DNA of 64,000 bases from CAYLMM01 sp964384825. GTDB lineage: Bacteria > Krumholzibacteriota > Krumholzibacteriia > LZORAL124-64-63. The notes beneath the pieces are model-generated. The model was not told where the DNA came from and ran no database searches. It saw nothing but the letters and a program-made list of their open reading frames with translations. Within the stretch, counting starts at the first letter, position 1; each line of letters begins with the position of its first letter. Shown here in pieces: positions 37,890 to 45,044 of the stretch. The position numbers were made by a program, and so were the translations under genes. The stretch covers positions 5,262 through 69,261 of the forward strand of contig CAYLMM010000008.1 of the NCBI GenBank assembly GCA_964384825.1, read 5' to 3'.

Positions 37890-38483
37890 CTAGGCTCCGA
37901 TCTGGTACCGGACGAACCGACGGATCCCCATGTTCTCGCCCAGTTTGCCGATCACGGAGTTCACGTAATCCTGAACGGTCATGTCCGGATCCTTGACGTA
38001 CTTCTGCTCCAGAAGGCAGACGTCGCCGTAGAACTTGTCTAGCTTACCCTGGACGATCTTGTCAATGATATTGTCCGGCTTGCCCTCTTCCTTCATCTGA
38101 CCGCGGTAGATCTCGGCCTCCTTGGCCACCAGCGAGGCGTCCACGCCGTCGCGATCGAGCGCGACCGGCGAGGCCGCGGCGATGTGCATGGCCACGTTGT
38201 GGACGAAACCGCGGAAGTCGTCGGTGCGGGCCACGAAGTCGGTCTCGCAGACCACTTCGATCAGCACGCCGACCTGGCCGCCGGGGTGGATGTAGGATTC
38301 GATCAGGCCCTGGGCGGTGGCGCGGCCGGCCTTCTTGGCGGCCTTGGCGATGCCCTTCTTGCGCAGGTATTCGGCGGCCTGCTCCATATCGCCGTCGGTC
38401 TCGGCGAGAGCCTTCTTGCAGTCCATCATGCCCGCGCCGGTCTGCTGGCGCAGTTCGCTGACCATCTTGGCGGTGATTGCCAT
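37890..38483 (-). CDS. tsf: Translation elongation factor Ts
   Basis: Guanine-nucleotide exchange factor for EF-Tu. 197 residues: the short form, with one half of the core repeat missing compared with the E. coli protein (about 280). N-terminal UBA-like domain VSELRQQTGAGMMDCKKALAE, LRKKGIAKAAKKAGRATAQG and the EF-Tu-contacting VLIEVVCETDFVARTDDF are intact. The end is VNSVIGKLGENMGIRRFVRY. The ATG at 38483 has AAGGAGG upstream. It follows rpsB with a 113-base gap containing a 9 bp GC hairpin, and precedes a strong terminator. Confidence 0.97.
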   Translation of the reverse strand: MAITAKMVSELRQQTGAGMMDCKKALAETDGDMEQAAEYLRKKGIAKAAKKAGRATAQGLIESYIHPGGQVGVLIEVVCETDFVARTDDFRGFVHNVAMHIAAASPVALDRDGVDASLVAKEAEIYRGQMKEEGKPDNIIDKIVQGKLDKFYGDVCLLEQKYVKDPDMTVQDYVNSVIGKLGENMGIRRFVRYQIGA

Positions 38484-38557
38484 GTTCGCCTCCTTGCCGG
38501 GCCGGCCCGGCTTCTTAGCGTTGCCTGGTTATCGTCTGGAACCATCGAGCGGAGAAG

Positions 38558-38584
38558 CCCGCCCTCCCCGGCGGAGAGGGCGGG
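38558..38584 (-). other. GC-rich hairpin in the rpsB-tsf gap
   Basis: Perfect 9 bp stem CCCGCCCTC (38558-38566) and GAGGGCGGG (38576-38584), without a T-tract on either side. It lies just 12 bases after the rpsB stop on the minus strand. Likely an mRNA-processing or stability element, or a weak attenuator; it is not a canonical terminator. Confidence 0.5.
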
Positions 38585-38596
38585 TCGCCGGTATGC

Positions 38597-39430
38597 CTAC
38601 TTCTCGGACTCGGACTCGCCGCCCTCTGCGGGCTTCGGAGCCGGGGCCGGCGCCGGGGCCGGCTCGTCCTGCATCGAGACGGTGGCGCCGGAATCGGCGG
38701 CCGCGGCCTTCTGGATCTCCACCGGCGCGTCCTTGCCCTCGGCGCGGATCGACCGGCCCTCGCGGATGGCGTCGGCCGCCACGCGGGCATAGAGGGAGAT
38801 GGCGCGGATCGCGTCGTCGTTGCCGGGCACCGGGTAGCTGACCAGCTCGGGATCGCTGTTGGTGTCGATGATCCCGACGACCGGGATGTTCAGCTTGCTG
38901 GCCTCGCGGACGGCGGTCTCTTCCTCGCAGGTGTCGATCACGAAGACGGCCGCGGGCAGATCGCGCATGGTGCGGATGCCGCCGAGGTTCTTCATCAGCT
39001 TGTCGTAGGTGCGGCCCATCTCGAGCTGCTCTTTCTTGCTGAGCTTCTCGATCTTGCCGGTGGCGCGCAGTTCCTCGATCTTCTCGAGCTTCTGGACGCT
39101 CTTGCTGATGGTCTGCCAGTTGGTCAGCATGCCGCCGAGCCAGCGCTCGGTGACGTAGGGCATGCCGCACTGGGTCGCGTAATCGCGGATGGCGACCTTG
39201 GCCTGCTTCTTGGTGCCGACGAACAGCACCGAGCCGCCCTTCTGGGAGACTTCGCACAGGAACTTGCGGGCCCGCTCGAGGGCGCGCAGGGTCTTCTGGA
39301 GGTCGATGATGTAGATGCCGTTGCGGGCGATGAAGATGTAGGGGCGCATCTTCGGATTCCACTTGCGGGTCTGGTGCCCGAAGTGGACGCCGGCCTCGAG
39401 GAGGTCCCTGAGTCCGATCTTGGTGGCCAT
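38597..39430 (-). CDS. rpsB: 30S ribosomal protein S2
   Basis: 277 residues from ATG 39430 (AGGAG upstream). MATKIGLRDLLEAGVHFGHQ, WNPKMRPYIFIARNGIYIID, SVLFVGTKKQAKVAIRDYA, WLGGMLTNWQTISKSV and GIIDTNSDPELVSYPVPGND are diagnostic. The C-terminal 50 residues are an Ala/Pro-rich tail (PAPAPAPAPKPAEGGESESE) beyond the E. coli length, which is common in GC-rich lineages. Confidence 0.98.
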   Translation of the reverse strand: MATKIGLRDLLEAGVHFGHQTRKWNPKMRPYIFIARNGIYIIDLQKTLRALERARKFLCEVSQKGGSVLFVGTKKQAKVAIRDYATQCGMPYVTERWLGGMLTNWQTISKSVQKLEKIEELRATGKIEKLSKKEQLEMGRTYDKLMKNLGGIRTMRDLPAAVFVIDTCEEETAVREASKLNIPVVGIIDTNSDPELVSYPVPGNDDAIRAISLYARVAADAIREGRSIRAEGKDAPVEIQKAAAADSGATVSMQDEPAPAPAPAPKPAEGGESESEK

Positions 39431-39534
39431 GACGGTCTCCTGTCTGTCGTTTGGTTGATGCCTCCCCGCCCTTCGCTGGACCGTAGCGAACGCCGAAGCG
39501 CCACCGGCTCGGTCCTCCGGACGGGTGCGTGATG

Positions 39535-39563
39535 GCGGGCGCCCCGCTTGGCGGAGCGCCCGC
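39535..39563 (-). other. Long hairpin in the rpsI-rpsB gap
   Basis: A 13 bp stem (39535-39547 against 39551-39563, one G-T wobble) with a 3-base loop, about 19 bases after the rpsI stop and about 105 bases before the rpsB start. On the transcribed strand the run of T precedes the stem rather than following it, so it does not fit an intrinsic terminator for rpsI. An S2-responsive leader, attenuator or RNase site is possible. The rest of the 151-base gap shows no clear promoter. Confidence 0.5.
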
Positions 39564-39581
39564 AAAAAGGTTCGGAACGGC

Positions 39582-39968
39582 CTAGCGCTTCGAGAACTGG
39601 AAACGCTTACGGGCGCCCGGCTGTCCGTACTTCTTGCGCTCCACCATGCGGGAATCGCGGGTCAGGTGACCGGCCTTCCGCAGGGGCACGCGATGTTCCT
39701 CGTCGGCGAGCACGAGCGCACGGGCGAGGCCGTGCAGCAACGCGCCGGCCTGACCGCTGATGCCGCCGCCCTTGACCGTGGCCCAGACGTCGTAGGAGCT
39801 CTCGCCCTCGACGGCCTCCAGCGGCTGGCGCAGGACCATCATCCGCGCGGTGTCGAAATAATCATCGCCGGGCTTCTTGTTCACGGTGATCTTGCCGGTT
39901 CCGGGAGTGACCCAGACCCTGGCCACCGAGGTCTTGCGCCGTCCGGTCGCGTAGAATCTCTCTTCCAA
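39582..39968 (-). CDS. rpsI: 30S ribosomal protein S9
   Basis: 128 residues, the usual length, with FYATGRRKTSVARVWVTPGT, KGGGISGQAGALLHGLARAL and the C-terminal KKYGQPGARKRFQFSKR, whose basic tail reaches the P-site tRNA. The start is TTG at 39968 with GGAG 7 bases upstream and no alternative ATG or GTG before the conserved region. It lies 57 bases downstream of rplM, the standard L13-S9 pair. Confidence 0.98.
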   Translation of the reverse strand: MEERFYATGRRKTSVARVWVTPGTGKITVNKKPGDDYFDTARMMVLRQPLEAVEGESSYDVWATVKGGGISGQAGALLHGLARALVLADEEHRVPLRKAGHLTRDSRMVERKKYGQPGARKRFQFSKR

Positions 39969-40025
39969 CTGAAAACTCCTCCCCCCGCCGCAACCCTAAC
40001 GCGGGCCGGCGGGCGCGATGTCGGC

Positions 40026-40466
40026 TCAGGACAGCTTCGGCACGTCGACCTGGCGCGGAGTCTGCGCGGCGTGGGGATGCTCGGCCCCCGCGTAGACGCG
40101 CAGATGCTTCAGGGTGTGACGGGAAAGCTTGGTCTTGGGCAGCATGCCCTTCACGGCGTGGGTGACCACGAACGCGGGCTTGGCGGCCATCATCTTGCGG
40201 ATGGGGATCTCCTTGAGACCGCCCAGGTAACCGCTGTAACGCTGATAGGTCTTCTGATCCAGCTTCTGGCCGGTCAGCTTGACCTTGTCGGCGTTGACCA
40301 CGATCACGGCGTCGCCCATGTCCAGATGGGGCGTGAACGTCGGCTTGTGCTTGCCCCGCAGCAACGTGGCCACGAAAGTGGCCAGGCGGCCCAGGGGGAC
40401 GTCGGTGGCGTCGACGACGAGCCACTCTTTGGCGATCTCGCCCTGCTTCATCGAATATGTCTTCAA
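40026..40466 (-). CDS. rplM: 50S ribosomal protein L13
   Basis: 146 residues with AKEWLVVDATDVPLGRLATF, LRGKHKPTFTPHLDMGDAVI, DQKTYQRYSGYLGGLKEIPI and AVKGMLPKTKLSRHTLKHLR. The TTG at 40466 (GGGAGCGAG about 3-7 bases upstream) gives MKTYSMKQGEIAKEW, matching the family N-terminus MKTYS; the ATG at 40451 would remove those five residues. First gene of the ribosomal run, with a leader of about 170 bases behind a near-consensus promoter. Confidence 0.97.
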   Translation of the reverse strand: MKTYSMKQGEIAKEWLVVDATDVPLGRLATFVATLLRGKHKPTFTPHLDMGDAVIVVNADKVKLTGQKLDQKTYQRYSGYLGGLKEIPIRKMMAAKPAFVVTHAVKGMLPKTKLSRHTLKHLRVYAGAEHPHAAQTPRQVDVPKLS

Positions 40467-40643
40467 CTTCTCGCTCCCAGGAAACTCGGGCGGATGCGTC
40501 CGTTCCCGTCCCTTGAACAGCCCTGCGGCACGCAGCGAGCCGGTTCCCACCAACCTTCGAAGGCCGCGGGACCGGGCCAGAATCGAATTCCTTGCCACGT
40601 ATGACTTTTCCGCATCTTGCGCGGAACAACGCGCGAGCCAAGC

Positions 40644-40672
40644 AATCTAGCAAAGAGCCCCGAACCTGTCAA
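40644..40672 (-). promoter_or_regulatory. Near-consensus promoter of the rplM operon
   Basis: TTGACA (40667-40672), 17-base spacer, TAGATT (40644-40649) on the minus strand. The -35 box overlaps the mtnA stop codon (40669-40671). Transcription would start near 40637, leaving a leader of about 170 bases before rplM (40467-40637) with no gene in it. That leader could host L13-dependent regulation, but I see no defined motif. Confidence 0.75.
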
Positions 40673-41757
40673 GAACCCTCTCCGGGATCCATGACGGCCA
40701 GGGATCGATCGAAGGGAGGACGCAGGACCCCGTTTTCGGTGATGAAAGCCGCGATGAGCTCCGCCGGGGTGACGTCGAAGGCCGGATTCCAGGCCGAAAC
40801 TCCCCGCGGCGCGGTCCTGCGACCGTCGTAGCCCAGGACCTCGGCCGGATCCCTCAGTTCGATCTCGATACCGCCGCCGTCGGGCGTGGCGGGGTCGAAT
40901 GTCGAGAAAGGGGCCGCCACGTAGAACGGCACGCCGTGCTCGCGGGCCAGCACCGCCAGCGGGTAGGTCCCGACCTTGTTGGCGGCGTCCCCGTTGCGGG
41001 CGATGCGGTCGGCTCCGGTGATCACGGCGTCGATCCCGCCGGCGCGCAGCAGGCTCGCCGCGGCCCCCTCGCAGAGCACCGTGACCGGTATGCCGCGGGC
41101 GGCCAACTCCCAGGCGGTCAGCCGCGCACCCTGCAGCAGGGGACGCGTCTCGTCGGCGAAGACCCGCGGCCGCTTGCCGGCGGCGGCGGCGGCGTAGATC
41201 ACGCCCAGGGCCGTGCCGAAGCCGCCGGTGGCCAATCCGCCCGCGTTGCAGTGGGTCAGCACCGTCGCTCCGTCGGGCAGCAGGGCGGCGCCGGCCTCCC
41301 CCAGCGCCCGGCAGAGGCGGATGTCCTGCTCGAGGATCCCGTTCGCGGCGGCGATCAGGGCCGCGCCGACCTCGGCGGCGTTCGCGCCGTCGGCGACCAT
41401 CTTCGACGCCAGGCTCCACTGCCGGTCCAGGGCCCAGAAGAGATTGACCGCGGTCGGCCGCGTGGCGGCCAGGGCCTCGCGGTCGGCGGCCAGGTTCTCC
41501 AGGGCGCCTTCCGCGTCGCGGCCCGCGCGCAGCGAGACGTCCCAGGAAAGAGCCATCCCCCAGGCGGCGGCGATGCCGATGGCCGGCGCGCCGCGCACGG
41601 CCAGCCGCACGATCGCGTCGCAGAGCGTCGGCACGTCGCGGCAGCTCAGGTATTCCAGACGCTCGGGCAGCAGGGTCTGCTCGATCAGCACGACGGCGCC
41701 GTCGCGCCAATCGACCACGGGAAAGGGGAAGGTCGGCTTGTCGTTGTCGGCGTTCAT
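40669..41757 (-). CDS. mtnA: S-methyl-5-thioribose-1-phosphate isomerase
   Basis: Converts methylthioribose 1-phosphate to methylthioribulose 1-phosphate in the methionine salvage pathway. 362 residues with VRGAPAIGIAAAWGMAL, LTHCNAGGLATGGFGTALG (catalytic Cys region), ITGADRIARNGDAANKVGTY (catalytic Asp in GADR) and PFYVAAPFSTFD, ending ITENGVLRPPF. The eIF2B-alpha fold also includes ribose-1,5-bisphosphate isomerases, but the motif set fits MtnA. ATG 41757 overlaps the maf stop by 4 bases. No other salvage gene is present in the window. Confidence 0.95.
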   Translation of the reverse strand: MNADNDKPTFPFPVVDWRDGAVVLIEQTLLPERLEYLSCRDVPTLCDAIVRLAVRGAPAIGIAAAWGMALSWDVSLRAGRDAEGALENLAADREALAATRPTAVNLFWALDRQWSLASKMVADGANAAEVGAALIAAANGILEQDIRLCRALGEAGAALLPDGATVLTHCNAGGLATGGFGTALGVIYAAAAAGKRPRVFADETRPLLQGARLTAWELAARGIPVTVLCEGAAASLLRAGGIDAVITGADRIARNGDAANKVGTYPLAVLAREHGVPFYVAAPFSTFDPATPDGGGIEIELRDPAEVLGYDGRRTAPRGVSAWNPAFDVTPAELIAAFITENGVLRPPFDRSLAVMDPGEGS

Positions 41758-42389
41758 TCGGTCTCCCGGAACCGCCCGCCGCCCAGGACCTCGCGCAGGG
41801 CGCGCCCGAGCAGGGCCAGCGGCAGGCCCATGACGTTGAAATAACAGCCCTCGATCCGGCGCACCATCAGGGCGCCCAGTCCCTGGATGCCGTAGGCGCC
41901 GGCCTTGTCGGCCGGTTCGCCCGAAGCGGCGTAGCGGCCGATGGCCGCCTCGTCGAGGTCGAGAAAAGCGACGCGGGTCTCTTCGTGGCCGATCCATTCG
42001 GGCCGGGCCGGACCGCCCAGCAGGCTCACCGCGGTGATCACCACGTGCTCGCGCCCCGAGAGGCGGCGCAGCATCGATTCGGCCTCGGCCGTGTCGACGG
42101 GTTTCTCCAGCACCTCGCCGTCGAGCACGACGACGGTATCCGCCCCCAGGACCAGGCGCCCGGGATGGGCCTCGGCCACGGCTGCGGCCTTGACCCGGGC
42201 CAGGCGCCGCGCGTAGTCGGCGGGCTCGAGCCCGCGGGCGGCCGCGGCGGGTTCGGACTCCGCGCCGATGGCCGGCACGACCTCGTGCGGGATGCCGGCC
42301 ACCCGCAGCAGCTCGGCGCGGCGCGGCGACATCGAGGCCAGGATCAGGATCTCGCCGGCGGGCCAGTCCAGAAACGGCGTGACGGTCAT
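41754..42389 (-). CDS. maf: Maf-family nucleoside triphosphate pyrophosphatase
   Basis: Hydrolyses non-canonical or pyrimidine NTPs to NMPs (house-cleaning). 211 residues with the N-terminal ILASMSPRRAELLRVAGI (SxSPRR motif), LVLGADTVVVLDGEVLEKP with the catalytic Asp, EAESMLRRLSGREHVVITAV and AGAYGIQGLGALMVRRIEGC, then FNVMGLPL. ATG 42389 overlaps the dtd stop by 4 bases, and mtnA starts inside its own stop, so the three are translationally coupled. Confidence 0.95.
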   Translation of the reverse strand: MTVTPFLDWPAGEILILASMSPRRAELLRVAGIPHEVVPAIGAESEPAAAARGLEPADYARRLARVKAAAVAEAHPGRLVLGADTVVVLDGEVLEKPVDTAEAESMLRRLSGREHVVITAVSLLGGPARPEWIGHEETRVAFLDLDEAAIGRYAASGEPADKAGAYGIQGLGALMVRRIEGCYFNVMGLPLALLGRALREVLGGGRFRETE

Positions 42390-42847
42390 CTCGTCCCCTC
42401 CCCGGAGGCGTCCTTCTCGACGATCACGGTCACCGGGCCGTCGTTGACCAGGTCCACGGCCATCGCGGCTCCGAAACGGCCCTCGGCGACGTCGGGCCAC
42501 TCGGCGCGCAGCATTTCGCCGAAACGCTCGTAGAGGGCGGCCGCCCGGCGCGGTTCGGCCGAGCCGACGAAGCTCGGACGGTTGCCCTTGCGGCAGTCGC
42601 CGTAGAGGGTGAACTGGGAAACCAGCAGGATGCCGCCGCCGACCTCGCGCAGCGACAGGTTGATCAGACCCCGGTCGTCGTTGAACAGGCGCAGCGAGGG
42701 CAGCTTGGCGGCCATCCAGGCCAGCTCGCGCTCGCCGTCGCCGGGCGCGAAGGCGGCCAGGACCAGCAGCCCCGGCCCGATCTCGCCCACGGACCGGTCC
42801 TCGACCCGCACCGAGGCGCGGGAGACGCGTTGGACGACGCATCGCAT
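42386..42847 (-). CDS. dtd: D-aminoacyl-tRNA deacylase
   Basis: Removes D-amino acids (and Gly from tRNA-Ala) mischarged on tRNA. 153 residues with MRCVVQRVSRASVRVEDRSV, LVSQFTLYGDCRKGNRPSF (catalytic SQFTLY block) and the cross-subunit Gly-Pro motif in NDGPVTVIVE, where many homologues have NxGPVT. The ATG at 42847 has TAGGAGG upstream. It lies 10 bases downstream of rel. Confidence 0.96.
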   Translation of the reverse strand: MRCVVQRVSRASVRVEDRSVGEIGPGLLVLAAFAPGDGERELAWMAAKLPSLRLFNDDRGLINLSLREVGGGILLVSQFTLYGDCRKGNRPSFVGSAEPRRAAALYERFGEMLRAEWPDVAEGRFGAAMAVDLVNDGPVTVIVEKDASGEGTR

Positions 42848-42857
42848 CGGGATCCTC

Positions 42858-45044
42858 CTACCTGACCTGGAAGCGCTCGACCTTCTCGACGTTGGGCACC
42901 TTGCGGATGGCCCGGAGCACCTTCTCGAGATTGCTCAGGTTCCTCACCTCGACCAGGAACGAGACCCGGGCCAGGCCGCGCTCGGTCTTGAATTCGCCGC
43001 CGCGGATGTTGGAGCCGAGGTTGCTGATCGCGTCGCCCAGATCGGCGAGCATCCCCTGGCGGTCGAGCCCGGCCACGATCACCTTCACCATGAAGGTCTG
43101 GTCGGGATCGACGTCCCAGGTCACCTCGATCAGGCGCTCCTTCTCGATGGTCGGACCGCTGAGGTTGGGGCAGCCGACGCGGTGGACCGAGACACCCCGC
43201 CCGCGGGTGATCACTCCGACCACCTGGTCGCCGGGGATCGGCTGGCAGCAGCGCGCGTAGCGGACCATCAGGCTGTCCATCCCCTGGATCCGCACCCCGC
43301 CCGAACGCCGCCGCATGATGTTGGCGTAGAGATCCTTGCCCATGTCCACCAGCTTGCGCTGGGGCTTCGGCTCGGGCGGCTTCAGGCGGCGCAGCACCTT
43401 CTGGCTGGTCAGGTCGCCGCTGCCGACGGCGGCCAGCATCCGATCGAGCTCGATGAAGCCCAGCTGCTGGGCCACCTCGACCAGGTCGCGGTCGATCTTC
43501 ACTTCCATCTTCTCGCGCCGGGCCTCGCGCTCGATGATCTCGCGCCCCAGCCGCACCGAATCGAGGAACTGGGTCGAGCGGATCCAGCGCCGGATCTGGT
43601 GCTTGGCCTTGGCGGTCTTGACCACCTCGAGCCACGAGGTGCTGGGGTTGGCCTTCTTGTTGGTCAGGATCGCCACGACGTCGCGGTTGTCCAGCTCGGT
43701 GCTCAGGCTGACGATCCGGCCGTTGACCTTGGCGCCGACGCAGTGCAGGCCGACCTCGGAATGCACGTTGAAGGCGAAGTCCAGGGGCGTCGCGCCGCGG
43801 GGCAGGGTGAACAGGTCGCCGCGGGGGCTGAACACGAAGACCTCGTCCTCGAAGAGGTCGATCTTCATGTTCTCCATGAACTCGCGAGGATCGGTGACGT
43901 CCTCCTGCCACTCCATCAGCTGGCGCAGCGAACGCACCAGGTCGACGTAGTCGAAGGCGTCGGGCGCCTCGTCCTCCTTGTACTTCCAGTGGGCGGCGAT
44001 GCCGATCTCGCTGCGCTCGTGCATCTCGCGGGTGCGGATCTGGATCTCGACGTACTTCCCCCCCGGCGCGCGCACCGTCGTGTGCAGCGACTGGTACATG
44101 TTGGCCTTGGGGTTGGCGATGTAGTCCTTGATCCGGTCCTGCAGCGGCGTGAACAGGCTGTGGATGATGCCCAGCGCGTGGTAGCAGTCGACCTTCGATT
44201 CGACCAGCACGCGCAGCGCCAGCAGATCGTAGACCCGGTCGATCTCGATGTCCTGCTCGCGCATCTTGCGGTAGATCGAATAGAAATGCTTGGGCCGGCC
44301 GGTGATCTCGGCCTCGATGTCCGAGCGCGCCAGGCTCTCCTTCAGCGGCCCGCTGACCTCGGCGATCAGCTTCTCGCGTTCGGAGCGCGTCTGGTTGATG
44401 CCCGACTCCACGGCGAAGTACTTCTCGGGCATCAGCACCTTGAACGACCGGTCCTCTAGCTCCCACTTGATCCGCGCCAGGCCGAAGCGGTGGGCCAGCG
44501 GCGCGTAGACATCCATCGTCTCCTGGGCCATGCCCCGCTGCCGCCCTTCGGGCAGGTACTGGATGGTGCGCATGTTGTGCAGCCGGTCGGCCAGCTTGAT
44601 CAGCACCGTCCGCGGATCCTGGGCGATCGAGAGCACCAGTTTGCGGTAGTTCTCGGCGCGGCGCGTCTCGGGATTGTGAGAACGGATCTCGCTGATCTTG
44701 GTCACGCCGTCGACCATGGCCGCCACGTCGTCGCCGTAGCGCTTGCGCACGTCGTCCAGGGTCAGGCTGGTGTCCTCGACGACGTCGTGCAGCAGGCCGG
44801 CGATGATCGTGTCGTCGTCCATCCGCAGGTCGGCCAGCGTGGAGGCGGTGGTCAGCGCGTGCACGAAATAGGGTTCGCCGCTGAGCCGCTTCTGCTCGCC
44901 GTGGGCGTCGACGCCGAAACGGTAGGCGTCCCAGAGCCGCTCGGTATCGGCCGCCGGATGGTACTGCTCGATCCGCGAGACGATGTCCGACATCATCTGC
45001 TCGAGATCCTGCCCGTCGGGCTTGTAGCTCAGATGCTCGCTCAT
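42858..45044 (-). CDS. rel: Bifunctional (p)ppGpp synthetase/hydrolase (Rel/SpoT family)
   Basis: Controls the stringent-response alarmone. 728 residues in the long RSH layout. The N-terminal HD hydrolase domain has HALTTASTL and LLHDVVEDT (His86-Asp87), and the synthetase domain has GRPKHFYSIYRKMREQDIEI and MYQSLHTTVRAPGGKYVEIQ. A TGS domain (VFVFSPRGDLFTLPRGATPL) follows, then a zinc-finger/CC region (MVRYARCCQPIPGDQVVGVI) and a C-terminal ACT domain ending VEKVERFQVR. The intact HD box suggests hydrolysis as well as synthesis, and as far as I can see this is the only RSH in the window. The ATG at 45044 overlaps the recJ stop by 4 bases. Confidence 0.97.
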   Translation of the reverse strand: MSEHLSYKPDGQDLEQMMSDIVSRIEQYHPAADTERLWDAYRFGVDAHGEQKRLSGEPYFVHALTTASTLADLRMDDDTIIAGLLHDVVEDTSLTLDDVRKRYGDDVAAMVDGVTKISEIRSHNPETRRAENYRKLVLSIAQDPRTVLIKLADRLHNMRTIQYLPEGRQRGMAQETMDVYAPLAHRFGLARIKWELEDRSFKVLMPEKYFAVESGINQTRSEREKLIAEVSGPLKESLARSDIEAEITGRPKHFYSIYRKMREQDIEIDRVYDLLALRVLVESKVDCYHALGIIHSLFTPLQDRIKDYIANPKANMYQSLHTTVRAPGGKYVEIQIRTREMHERSEIGIAAHWKYKEDEAPDAFDYVDLVRSLRQLMEWQEDVTDPREFMENMKIDLFEDEVFVFSPRGDLFTLPRGATPLDFAFNVHSEVGLHCVGAKVNGRIVSLSTELDNRDVVAILTNKKANPSTSWLEVVKTAKAKHQIRRWIRSTQFLDSVRLGREIIEREARREKMEVKIDRDLVEVAQQLGFIELDRMLAAVGSGDLTSQKVLRRLKPPEPKPQRKLVDMGKDLYANIMRRRSGGVRIQGMDSLMVRYARCCQPIPGDQVVGVITRGRGVSVHRVGCPNLSGPTIEKERLIEVTWDVDPDQTFMVKVIVAGLDRQGMLADLGDAISNLGSNIRGGEFKTERGLARVSFLVEVRNLSNLEKVLRAIRKVPNVEKVERFQVR

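Noticed and set aside
39535..39563. Intrinsic terminator after rpsI
   Set aside because: Strong stem, but the T-run precedes it on the transcribed strand and the downstream sequence is not U-rich.
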